Shown here piece by piece: positions 1 through 5,987 of a DNA stretch of 6,061 nucleotides (the stretch's first letter is position 1; each line of letters starts with the position of its first letter). The stretch covers positions 1-6,061 of the forward strand of contig JAJRTX010000198.1 of the NCBI GenBank assembly GCA_021545665.1, in the 5' to 3' direction. Origin of the DNA: Zetaproteobacteria bacterium (lineage in GTDB: Bacteria > Pseudomonadota > Zetaproteobacteria > Mariprofundales > Mariprofundaceae). The notes beneath the pieces are model-generated. The model saw only the letters and a list, made by a program, of their open reading frames with translations, made no database searches and was not told the origin of the DNA. A program made the translations under genes and the position numbers.

Positions 1-1
1 G

Positions 2-205
2 CTTTTGTTGTTGGAACAGGCCACGTCGGACCGCGAAAGGCAGGAAATCGCACTGGTATCCTTGCTTGATGTTGAAGATGACCAGATCCGCTACCTTAGA
101 CTCAGTTGCATCCATAGCGAGGACTGCATGGTGTTCAATTGCCGGGCCAAGCTAAAGAGCATGCTGCAAGAGGAGCTGGATGCCAGCAAAACAGCTAGCA
201 ACTAA
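2..205 (+). CDS. 3' end of an unrecognised gene (partial)
   Basis: An open frame runs in from the left edge and stops at TAA 203-205, giving about 68 residues. The visible part is polar and charged, rich in Glu, Asp and Arg, and contains two Cys (in IHSEDCMVFNC). It ends in a helix-like stretch (KLKSMLQEELDASK). A TTG codon at position 5 could in principle be a start, but the frame is still open before it and no ribosome binding site is visible, so this is more likely the C-terminal part of a longer protein. It converges on the SDR gene with only 6 bases between the stop codons, and no T-tailed terminator is visible between them. I recognise no domain. The coding call rests on the open frame and on how tightly it abuts its neighbour. 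Confidence 0.5.
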   Translation, partial: LLLLEQATSDRERQEIALVSLLDVEDDQIRYLRLSCIHSEDCMVFNCRAKLKSMLQEELDASKTASN

Positions 206-211
206 TTTTAC

Positions 212-940
212 TTACCAGGGGATTATCTCTCGATCCCTGAAAAACAGGCCACTCGGCCCCCCGGTATCCAGCATAGCCAGCCAGACTGCAGTATCTGCCC
301 CCTCAGCAACATCCCTGGTTGCATCTTCTCCACCCATGTCTGTTTTAACCCAACCCGGGCACATGCTATTAATAAGGATATCGGACCCTTTCAGTTCGTC
401 TGCAAAAATACGTGTGACGACGTTAATTGCTGTTTTGGATATGCGATAAGCCGGACAACAACCATTCATATCTGAAAGCTGTCCCATGCCGCTGGACATA
501 TTTACAATGCGTCCGTATTGATTGGCCTGCATCAAGGGAATAATGGCCTGACAGAGACGTAACGCGCCGTAGGTATTGGTTTCCATACCTTGCCGTATGC
601 TGTCCACTGCGGCAGTCAGAACACTGGGCCACTGGTTGTCGAGGTCGTGGCGTGGATCGGGAAAGATACCCGCGTTGTTGACCAGCACATCGCAGCGCTG
701 ATACTCGCTAATGACATAATCCTTGAGCGCATCCACATCTGGTTGTGAGGTCACATCCATCTTGAAATACTCGATATCAGAGTGGTTTGCGGCAAGCTGC
801 TGAACGGCCATCTGTCCCCTGGTCTCATTCCTGGCAGTGAGAATGGCCCGAAACCCGTTTTCCAGCAGTTGCCTGCAGATTTCAAACCCCAAACCTTTGT
901 TAGCGCCGGTGACGATGGCAATTTTTTGTTTTAGCGACAT
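212..940 (-). CDS. Short-chain dehydrogenase/reductase, carbonyl-reductase-like
   Basis: A complete 242-residue classical SDR: a cytosolic, single-domain NAD(P)H-dependent oxidoreductase with a Rossmann fold. Visible motifs are the cofactor-binding TGANKGLG (residues 11-18), the adenine-pocket MDV (61-63), NNAG (88-91), the structural Asn122 in TNTYG, the catalytic Ser150 in NMSSG, Tyr165 and Lys169 in YRISK, and PGWVKTDM (195-202). The Ala-Asn-Lys form of the glycine motif and the C-terminal GLFFRDREIIPW resemble the carbonyl reductase / menthol dehydrogenase-like branch. Arg37 in TAR, after the second strand, suggests a preference for NADP(H); this is inference. The substrate cannot be read from sequence. 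The start is the ATG complementary to 938-940, preceded by only a weak GAG-type site about 10 bases upstream. The gene stands alone, convergent with the partial gene at 2-205. All catalytic residues are present. Confidence 0.93.
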   Translation of the reverse strand: MSLKQKIAIVTGANKGLGFEICRQLLENGFRAILTARNETRGQMAVQQLAANHSDIEYFKMDVTSQPDVDALKDYVISEYQRCDVLVNNAGIFPDPRHDLDNQWPSVLTAAVDSIRQGMETNTYGALRLCQAIIPLMQANQYGRIVNMSSGMGQLSDMNGCCPAYRISKTAINVVTRIFADELKGSDILINSMCPGWVKTDMGGEDATRDVAEGADTAVWLAMLDTGGPSGLFFRDREIIPW

Positions 941-1036
941 AGCTTTTACTCTATTCCGTTACGACTCAAATAAGATAATCAGAATTAATAATATGTTATA
1001 TCTACTTGTATTATAATATAATTTCGTCAAAAATCG

Positions 1037-1051
1037 GTTTGAATTTCAAAC
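1037..1051. repeat. 15-bp inverted repeat, possible operator for the SDR gene
   Basis: GTTTGAA and TTCAAAC are perfect 7-base arms around a single central T. The dyad lies about 97 bases upstream of the SDR start and about 20 bases upstream of a minus-strand TATAAT (1010-1015), so it would overlap the -35 area of a promoter there. Its size and symmetry suit a dimeric repressor such as a TetR- or MarR-type protein, but no regulator gene adjoins it. The symmetry is seen directly; the operator role is inference. Confidence 0.4.
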
Positions 1052-1064
1052 AGCTTAATCAACA

Positions 1065-1076
1065 CCAGTATACTGG
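1065..1076. repeat. 12-bp perfect palindrome
   Basis: CCAGTATACTGG is its own reverse complement. It lies between the SDR and EF-G genes, 14 bases to the right of the 15-bp dyad at 1037-1051. The order is CAG...CTG, not the CTG...CAG of LexA boxes, so it is not an SOS box. It may be a protein site or chance. Confidence 0.3.
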
Positions 1077-1174
1077 CTGGATGTGCGTCGTTTTTATAGA
1101 AGTAAAACTTCAGCAATACGTTCGGTATATCATGCGTGACCTTTAATATTCCCTGAGACACTGCACTAGCCAGC

Positions 1175-1194
1175 TATTGTAATACAACACAATA
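1175..1194. repeat. Inverted repeat TATTGT-N8-ACAATA
   Basis: Two perfect 6-base arms (1175-1180 and 1189-1194) surround an 8-base AT-rich spacer, giving a 20-bp dyad about 100 bases upstream of the EF-G promoter -10. The geometry suits a helix-turn-helix dimer. No match to a site I know (it is not FNR, CRP or Fur). Confidence 0.3.
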
Positions 1195-1267
1195 ATTTCC
1201 ATTTCTGATGCTGTAACGCTCGTACCGACCCGATTAACTGCCCGAACGACTGAAAACATACAATGTT

Positions 1268-1297
1268 ATGCCATCTTAGGTCACTTTAGGCTATAAT
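1268..1297 (+). promoter_or_regulatory. Probable sigma70 promoter of the EF-G gene
   Basis: A perfect -10 (TATAAT, 1292-1297) is preceded, at a spacing of 18 bases, by a weak -35 (ATGCCA, 1268-1273, 4 of 6 matches to TTGACA). Transcription would start near 1304, giving a leader of about 95 bases before the ATG at 1399. The leader is G+C-rich at its 5' end, with a short GCCG/CGGC stem (1306-1309 with 1323-1326) and a repeated ATACGG (1320-1325 and 1336-1341). The -10 is convincing; the -35 is not strong. Confidence 0.6.
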
Positions 1298-1398
1298 GCG
1301 GCGCTGCCGGTTTCGACGAATACGGCTGACAACGGATACGGGCCTGAACAGGTGGTCAATGGTCCGCATTTTTAGAAGATTAACATAGAGTTAAAGAC

Positions 1399-3483
1399 AT
1401 GACTGATCTAACGAATTATAGAAATATTGGTATTTTTGCACACGTGGATGCTGGCAAGACCACCACCACTGAACGTATTCTGAAACTGACCGGTAAGATC
1501 CATAAACTGGGTGAGGTTCATGACGGTGCGGCTACCACTGACTTTATGGATCAGGAGCAGGAGCGCGGAATTACGATTCAGTCTGCAGCTACATCCTGCG
1601 TGTGGGATGACCACCGCTTTAATATTATTGATACACCTGGACACGTTGACTTCACCATTGAAGTGTATCGTTCGCTGAAAGTCCTTGACGGCGGTGTAGG
1701 TGTTTTCTGTGGCTCAGGCGGTGTTGAACCACAGTCCGAGACCAACTGGCGCTATGCCAATGAATCTGAAGTGGCACGCGTCATTTTTGTTAACAAGCTT
1801 GACCGTATCGGTGCTGATTTCTATCGCGTCACCAAGCAGGTTAAGGATGTACTGGGTGCCAACCCGCTGGTGATGGTATTACCTATTGGTATCGAAGATG
1901 ACTTTGTTGGTGTAGTTGACCTGCTGACCCGTGAGGCCTGGGTATGGGATAACTCTGGCGACCCAATGAGCTATGAAATACAGAAACCGCCTGCAGACAT
2001 GGCAGACCTGATTGAAGAATGGCGTGAAAAGATGATCGAAACCGCCGTTGAACAAGACGATGACATCATGGAAAAATACCTGGATGGTAATGAGCCTACC
2101 ATTGATGAGATCAATAAATGTATCCGCAAGGGCACTATTGCACTGGACTTTTTCCCGACCTATTGCGGTTCTGCATTCAAGAACAAGGGCGTGCAAAATA
2201 TACTGAATGCGGTTGTAGATTATTTGCCCAACCCTACCGAAGTAAAACCTCAGCCCGAAGTGGATATGGAAGGCAATGAGACGGGTGAATTTGCGATCGT
2301 TGACCCAGACAAACCACTGCGCGCATTGGCATTCAAAATTATGGATGATCGTTTTGGTGCGTTGACCTTTATCCGCATATACTCTGGCAAGATTGAAAAG
2401 GGTACAACGGTACTGAATACCTTCACAGGCAAGACCGAACGTATTGGTCGTATCGTGGAAATGCATGCCGACGAGCGCATCGAGCTGGATAGCGCACAGG
2501 CGGGTGATATTGTTGCCGTACTGGGTATGAAGAACGTACAGACCGGCCACACACTATGTGACCCTAAAAATCCGGCCACACTGGAACCGATGGTATTCCC
2601 TGATCCTGTTATCTCTATCGCTGTTTCACCTAAGGACAAGGCTGCCTCTGAAAAGATGGGTGTTGCCATCGGCAAGATGATCCAGGAAGATCCTTCCTTC
2701 CGTGTTGAAACGGATGAAGACAGTGGCGAAACCATACTTAAAGGTATGGGGGAACTGCATCTGGACATCAAAATCGATATTCTCAAGCGTACCCATGGTG
2801 TTGAGGTGGAAGTCGGTAAACCACAGGTAGCCTATCGTGAAACCATCACCAAGCTTGTTGAGGACACCTACACCCATAAGAAGCAGACAGGTGGATCGGG
2901 TCAGTATGCGAAGATTGATTTTACTATTGAGCCCGGTGAGCCAGGCAGTGGTTACGAATTTGAATCAAAAGTAACCGGCGGTAATGTGCCGCGCGAATAC
3001 TGGCCTGCCGTACAAAAGGGCTTTGCACAGAGCATGGAGAAGGGTGTACTGGCTGGTTATCCCTGCCTGGACTTCAAGGTAACCCTGACGGATGGTGCTT
3101 ACCACCCGGTTGACTCATCGGCCGTGGCCTATGAGCTTGCAGCGCGTGCAGCCTATCGTGGCACCATGCCAAAAGCAGGCCCGCAGTTAATGGAGCCGAT
3201 CATGAAGGTAGATGTGTTTACCCCGGAAGCTCATGTGGGCGATGTGATTGGTGACCTGAACCGTCGACGTGGCATGATCAAGTCACAGGAACCCAGCTCA
3301 ACCGGTGTGCGTATCAAGGCAGAGTGTCCGCTGAGTGAAATGTTTGGCTATATTGGCGACCTGCGTACCATGACATCCGGTCGCGGGCAGTTCTCGATGG
3401 AGTTTCTGCATTATAAAGCCTGTCCAAAGAATGTGGCAGAGACTGTTATCAAGGAAACACTGGAGCGCGAAGGCAAAGGCTGA
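1399..3483 (+). CDS. fusA: Elongation factor G, probable second (non-str-operon) copy
   Basis: A complete 694-residue translational GTPase that moves tRNA and mRNA through the ribosome; the family also takes part in ribosome recycling with RRF. GTPase motifs are all intact: P-loop AHVDAGKT (14-21), switch I RGITI with Thr59, DTPGH (78-82) with the catalytic His82, NKLD (132-135) and GSAFK (257-261). Domain II covers roughly 300-400, domain III 405-480, domain IV about 481-600 with GGSGQ and the decoding-site loop YHPVDSS (568-574), and domain V about 600-680 ending in RGQFSMEF. The N-terminus [15 protein letters not shown] and the overall text resemble the second EF-G (fusA2/fusB type) of Vibrio and relatives more than the str-operon protein. 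Neighbours are not rpsL, rpsG or tuf, which supports a paralogue. The start has only a weak TAGAG site 8 bases upstream. The symbol marks the family; a fusA2 assignment needs the rest of the genome. Confidence 0.96.
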   Translation: MTDLTNYRNIGIFAHVDAGKTTTTERILKLTGKIHKLGEVHDGAATTDFMDQEQERGITIQSAATSCVWDDHRFNIIDTPGHVDFTIEVYRSLKVLDGGVGVFCGSGGVEPQSETNWRYANESEVARVIFVNKLDRIGADFYRVTKQVKDVLGANPLVMVLPIGIEDDFVGVVDLLTREAWVWDNSGDPMSYEIQKPPADMADLIEEWREKMIETAVEQDDDIMEKYLDGNEPTIDEINKCIRKGTIALDFFPTYCGSAFKNKGVQNILNAVVDYLPNPTEVKPQPEVDMEGNETGEFAIVDPDKPLRALAFKIMDDRFGALTFIRIYSGKIEKGTTVLNTFTGKTERIGRIVEMHADERIELDSAQAGDIVAVLGMKNVQTGHTLCDPKNPATLEPMVFPDPVISIAVSPKDKAASEKMGVAIGKMIQEDPSFRVETDEDSGETILKGMGELHLDIKIDILKRTHGVEVEVGKPQVAYRETITKLVEDTYTHKKQTGGSGQYAKIDFTIEPGEPGSGYEFESKVTGGNVPREYWPAVQKGFAQSMEKGVLAGYPCLDFKVTLTDGAYHPVDSSAVAYELAARAAYRGTMPKAGPQLMEPIMKVDVFTPEAHVGDVIGDLNRRRGMIKSQEPSSTGVRIKAECPLSEMFGYIGDLRTMTSGRGQFSMEFLHYKACPKNVAETVIKETLEREGKG

Positions 3484-3507
3484 TCTGTTCAGTCACGCTG
3501 TTCCAGT

Positions 3508-3535
3508 AAAAAGCCCGGCTTCTGCCGGGTTTTTT
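3508..3535. terminator. Bidirectional rho-independent terminator between EF-G and the Crp-like gene
   Basis: CCCGGC (3514-3519) pairs with GCCGGG (3524-3529) around the tetraloop TTCT. G3513 with T3530 and the flanking A-run (3508-3512) with the T-run (3530-3535) extend the stem. The T-run ends EF-G transcripts 25 bases after the stop codon; read on the other strand, the A-run gives a U-tail for transcripts of the convergent Crp-like gene, whose stop is at 3542. Confidence 0.9.
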
Positions 3536-3541
3536 ATTGGA

Positions 3542-4228
3542 TTAATGTAACTCCTCGGGCTTGAGCAAGGTGAGGCAGCCATGGTTAACCTGAATGACAC
3601 CGGCGTCTTTCCAGTGACGTAACTGAGCTGCGACAACTTCACCTGGCACACCGGCAATTTCCCCCAGCTCCCTGTCATTAAATGCAATATTGACCTTAAG
3701 ACCCATTCGGGTTTGCTGTCCGTATGCCTGTGCAATGTCACACAGCGTTTTAGCCAGGCGGGCAGATACATCTGAATACAGTGAGTCCTTGAGCAGATCA
3801 CTGGATGAACGCAGCCTTTTAGACATAACAGTAAGCAATTGTATGGCTACATGCGGGTGTTTGAGCAGAAAGTCCTTGAACTGGTTACGGCCAAGCACCA
3901 GAAAGTGGCAGGCATCGACAGTTGCGACCGTAGCCGTCCTGGGCTGATTATCAAACAGTGAAATTTCGCCAAATGCCTCTCCGGCAACCAGTTCGCCGAC
4001 AGTCAGATCCTCACCATCAGCGATATGAATGTGAATGCGAACCTTACCGCTAACGATAATGTACATTTCGTCACCGGTGCGACCCTGCTTGATTACAGTC
4101 TGGTTGGGCCTGAACTGCTTATGACGTGTTATGGCTACCAGGTCACCCAGGTCTTCCTCGCGCAAGTCCTCAAACAGAGGGTTTGATCCCAGAAACATGC
4201 GCTTATCTATAAGAGGGTTATTATTCAT
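3542..4228 (-). CDS. Crp/Fnr-family transcriptional regulator with altered recognition helix
   Basis: A 228-residue two-domain regulator. The N-terminal beta-roll sensor (about 18-120) shows GDEMYIIVSGKVRI (52-65) and the phosphate-binding segment GEISLFDNQPRTATV (87-101). There Glu88 and Arg97 match the cAMP-contacting Glu and Arg of CRP, so a cyclic nucleotide is a plausible ligand. A dimer helix (about 122-150) and a C-terminal winged helix-turn-helix (about 183-220) follow. No N-terminal cysteine cluster is present, so it is not an FNR-type iron-sulfur sensor. In the recognition helix the Arg180 and Arg185 of E. coli CRP align with Gly196 and Ala201, while Glu181 is kept as Glu197; promoter specificity should differ from CRP. 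I chose the ATG ending at 4228 because a promoter at 4263-4291 would start RNA near 4256, which excludes the longer TTG start at 4261. The gene is divergent from the operon beginning at 4521. Confidence 0.9.
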   Translation of the reverse strand: MNNNPLIDKRMFLGSNPLFEDLREEDLGDLVAITRHKQFRPNQTVIKQGRTGDEMYIIVSGKVRIHIHIADGEDLTVGELVAGEAFGEISLFDNQPRTATVATVDACHFLVLGRNQFKDFLLKHPHVAIQLLTVMSKRLRSSSDLLKDSLYSDVSARLAKTLCDIAQAYGQQTRMGLKVNIAFNDRELGEIAGVPGEVVAAQLRHWKDAGVIQVNHGCLTLLKPEELH

Positions 4229-4262
4229 CTCTTTTCTAATGAAAATGCAAGTGATACACAAT

Positions 4263-4291
4263 TCTATAAGCTACGCAGGTCGATATGTCAA
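4263..4291 (-). promoter_or_regulatory. Sigma70 promoter of the Crp-like gene
   Basis: Read on the minus strand, a perfect -35 TTGACA (4286-4291) is followed at exactly 17 bases by TATAGA (4263-4268, 4 of 6 matches to TATAAT). RNA would begin near 4256, giving a leader of about 28 bases before the ATG at 4228. It is the best-formed promoter in the window and it settles the start codon of the gene. Confidence 0.75.
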
Positions 4292-4299
4292 GGTAGCTT
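4268..4299. repeat. Inverted repeat flanking the -35 of the Crp-like promoter
   Basis: AAGCTAC (4268-4274) and GTAGCTT (4293-4299) are perfect 7-base arms 18 bases apart. One arm touches the -10 hexamer and the other lies just upstream of the -35, so the dyad encloses the -35 and most of the spacer. A dimeric protein bound here would block RNA polymerase. The arms are seen directly; autorepression or repression is inference. Confidence 0.45.
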
Positions 4300-4314
4300 G
4301 TGAGGTCAATCGCA
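4299..4314. promoter_or_regulatory. CRP-like binding site (TGTGA-N6-TCGCA)
   Basis: The sequence matches the E. coli CRP consensus TGTGA-N6-TCACA at 9 of 10 conserved positions. Its centre is about 50 bases upstream of the predicted start of the Crp-like transcript, between the classical -41.5 and -61.5 spacings. It could bind a housekeeping CRP; the local regulator is a less certain partner because its recognition helix differs from CRP. A single near-consensus match may be chance. Confidence 0.35.
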
Positions 4315-4375
4315 TGACATCTGTATGTAATGAAATTAGTAGATACTCATGGTGAGAAATCAGCATGCCTTGAGG

Positions 4376-4422
4376 TGCAATATTTTATATCGACAGTAAT
4401 CCTGAAGACTCGTGATATTGCA
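4376..4422. repeat. Inverted repeat TGCAATAT-N31-ATATTGCA
   Basis: Perfect 8-base arms at 4376-4383 and 4415-4422 lie in the middle of the 292-base gap between the Crp-like gene and the 134-aa gene. The 31-base spacing suits two sites bound cooperatively or a loose stem-loop. Neither the SDR nor the EF-G upstream region has the same arms. Confidence 0.4.
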
Positions 4423-4440
4423 TTAAAGTGAACGGTAAAC

Positions 4441-4490
4441 TCGCATCTGGATTGTGACTTTTATTGTCACTCTATAGTGTTATGATGCGA
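4441..4490. repeat. Nested inverted repeats upstream of the 134-aa gene
   Basis: The outer arms TCGCATC (4441-4447) and GATGCGA (4484-4490) enclose the inner arms GTGAC (4454-4458) and GTCAC (4466-4470), with a 7-base loop. A third small pair, CACT/AGTG (4468-4471 with 4476-4479), overlaps the inner right arm, so the two inner stems exclude each other. The region also holds possible -10 hexamers TATAGT (4473-4478) and TATGAT (4481-4486), but neither has a well-spaced -35. It probably contains the promoter and control site of the downstream operon, although the exact promoter is unclear. Confidence 0.45.
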
Positions 4491-4520
4491 ATATGATGGC
4501 AGGCATAATGAGAACCAGGA

Positions 4521-4925
4521 ATGAAGAGTAAAATTGTTGCAAGTGTTGAGTTTTACTACAAAGGCGAAAAGTTTACACCCTCTGCAACAGTAGAGCTGTT
4601 CAAATATATGGAAAACGGTGCCAGTATTCCTTCCATCCATACGCTATTGGCAAAAGAAAATGGCATAGATCTGTATTCCTACGAATATGAAATTATGTTA
4701 CTTGAAAATATTCGATGGTCACAGGCAGAAGGGCTGGCCCGACTATGTGTCACCGATGACAACTTCGACATGGAGATGTTTCAGGAAAAATGGCTAGAGG
4801 CGAAAAGCCATGATATCTTGCAGTCCATAGCCGGGCGTATAATGAATGTAGACAATCTTGACAATAATCCGGAATTAAAGCTTGCCCTGATTGAAGCTTA
4901 TAATATGGGTAAAAAAGAACGGTAG
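4521..4925 (+). CDS. Unrecognised 134-residue cytoplasmic protein
   Basis: A complete frame of 134 residues with no signal peptide or membrane segment and no motif I can assign. It begins with a beta-like stretch (KIVASVEFYYKGEKF, about 3-17). The rest looks mainly helical and mildly acidic (for example ATVELFKYMENG, 23-34, and MEMFQEKWLEAKSHDILQSI, 84-103), ending in a basic KKER. The single Cys76 makes metal binding unlikely. The ATG at 4521 is the first start after an in-frame stop at 4509-4511, but its AGGA lies directly against the ATG, an unusually short spacing. It precedes the GDSL hydrolase by 22 bases on the same strand, so the two are probably cotranscribed. The run to a tight downstream gene supports it as real; its function is unknown. 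Confidence 0.75.
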   Translation: MKSKIVASVEFYYKGEKFTPSATVELFKYMENGASIPSIHTLLAKENGIDLYSYEYEIMLLENIRWSQAEGLARLCVTDDNFDMEMFQEKWLEAKSHDILQSIAGRIMNVDNLDNNPELKLALIEAYNMGKKER

Positions 4926-4947
4926 TGCTAAATGGAGATTATATGAT

Positions 4948-5919
4948 ATGTATAAATCGATAATGCTAAGGTTGCTGCTTCCTGTTGTACTGGTATTTTC
5001 AAGCTGGGCAAATGCTGACTCATCATATACGCAAGTTTATGTGTTTGGAGACAGTCTTTCAGATACCGGTAATCTTGCATCTGTAACAGGTGATTTCCCA
5101 TCACCTCCTTTTTATATGAATCGTGTCAGTAATGGAGCTGTAGCAGTTGAGATTCTGGCAAATAAAATGGGCCTGACGGCACTGGCATCCTTACATTTAC
5201 TGGGTCCAGAGGTGGGGACAAACTATGCCGTGGCGGGGGCGAATGCAGCCGGAGTACAGCCAATTGATCTGGCTGCCCAGACAAGCATTTTTCTGGCCAA
5301 TCACGGTTACGCCGCACCTGAAGATGCGCTGTACGTCATACTGATTGGTGGTAATGATATACGCTCGGCACGAAATGTTATCGATTCTGTCCTGGCCAAT
5401 TCCATTGTAGATGCCGCTGTCGTACAAGTATCGCAAACAATAAGCCAGTTAGCCCGGTCTGGGGCTCGATCATTTCTTTTGATCAATGCACCTGATATAG
5501 GTGTAATACCGGAGACAAGGATCTTGTCTCAGCTAACAAACGACCCTGGAATGCCGTATCGTGCTACTCGGCTGAGTAAACGATTTGGTAAAAAACTTAA
5601 AAAAGCCATCGAACATATGGATGAAGCTGAGAATGATGCATCGGGTGAACTGGATATAGCACAGTTCAATTTATTAAAATTTTTCAACAAGCTGGTCAAG
5701 AACGGGTCGAAAGCCGGGTTTAGCAATACCACTGATGCCTGTTTTAGCAGCATTACTTTCACCTTTAATCCGGGTTGCAACTATGGGCAGAATTTTGACC
5801 AGTACATATTCTTTGATGAAATTCATCCTACGGCAAGAGTGCATGCCATAATAGGTAATGCCTTTTACCAGGCACTTGATCATGATGAAGACGAGGATGA
5901 TGATGAAGATCACGACTAA
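4948..5919 (+). CDS. Secreted GDSL/SGNH-family lipase or esterase with acidic tail
   Basis: A 323-residue hydrolase predicted to act outside the cytoplasm on an ester substrate (lipid, acyl or acetyl ester; not deducible). The signal peptide has Lys/Arg near the start, a hydrophobic core (LLLPVVLVFSSW) and an ANA cleavage site before Asp24. SGNH blocks are all present: FGDSLSDTGN (33-42) with nucleophile Ser36, Gly97 in NYAVAGANA, GGND (134-137) with Asn136, and DEIHPT (290-295) with Asp290 and His293. RVSNG (59-63) matches the conserved loop of lecithinase/hemolysin-like members. Cys265 and Cys277 could form a disulfide. There is no autotransporter barrel; instead the last 13 residues are only Asp, Glu and His. 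The ATG at 4948 was preferred over the longer frame from 4891 because it has GGAG (4934-4937) upstream and puts the signal peptide at the N-terminus. Confidence 0.92.
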   Translation: MYKSIMLRLLLPVVLVFSSWANADSSYTQVYVFGDSLSDTGNLASVTGDFPSPPFYMNRVSNGAVAVEILANKMGLTALASLHLLGPEVGTNYAVAGANAAGVQPIDLAAQTSIFLANHGYAAPEDALYVILIGGNDIRSARNVIDSVLANSIVDAAVVQVSQTISQLARSGARSFLLINAPDIGVIPETRILSQLTNDPGMPYRATRLSKRFGKKLKKAIEHMDEAENDASGELDIAQFNLLKFFNKLVKNGSKAGFSNTTDACFSSITFTFNPGCNYGQNFDQYIFFDEIHPTARVHAIIGNAFYQALDHDEDEDDDEDHD

Positions 5920-5987
5920 CCATTTATCCTGGCAGATATACAGATAATTATTTGCGCCAATCAATCCTGAATCAATAAAGGAAAAGC

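Larger units (their letters stand above)
941..1398. other. Intergenic region between divergent SDR and EF-G genes
   Basis: These 458 bases separate two divergently transcribed genes and carry no credible reading frame. From 965 to 1030 the sequence is very AT-rich and includes TATAAT on both strands (1010-1015 on minus, 1012-1017 on plus); this probably contains the SDR promoter, but I could not pair a convincing -35 with it. Three short inverted repeats lie between 1037 and 1194. The right end holds the elongation factor promoter and a leader of about 95 bases. I see no tRNA, tmRNA or recognisable riboswitch. Confidence 0.7.

Noticed and set aside
216..239. Hairpin CAGGGGAT / ATCCCTG near the convergent ends of the first two genes, considered as a terminator
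   Set aside because: It has a bulged base, lies within the SDR coding end, and has no T-run after it on either strand.
1306..1330. The TTCGACGAA stretch in the EF-G leader, considered as a tmRNA-like start
   Set aside because: The resemblance is limited to TTCGACG; there is no tRNA-like domain, no CCA end and no tag frame.
1296..1369. ATGCGG (1296-1301) pairing with CCGCAT (1364-1369) before TTTTT, considered as an attenuator
   Set aside because: The left arm overlaps the -10 box and would lie upstream of the predicted RNA start, and the 62-base loop is too long for an intrinsic terminator.
1879..2550. A 223-codon open frame on the minus strand inside the EF-G gene, with further antisense frames at 2250-2786, 2626-2877 and 1408-1644
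   Set aside because: They lie wholly opposite a full-length EF-G with intact motifs, their translations show no recognisable domain, and they are shadows of its codon pattern.
4229..4261. TTG start at 4261 adding 11 residues to the Crp-like protein
   Set aside because: It lies upstream of the RNA start (near 4256) predicted from the TTGACA/TATAGA promoter.
4131..4355. A 74-codon plus-strand frame crossing the start and upstream region of the Crp-like gene
   Set aside because: It covers the regulator's coding start, its promoter and the dyad in the opposite sense, and its translation has no recognisable feature.
4891..4947. Longer GDSL frame starting at ATG 4891, overlapping the 134-aa gene
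   Set aside because: It would bury the signal peptide behind 19 extra residues; the ATG at 4948 has GGAG upstream and gives a standard signal peptide.
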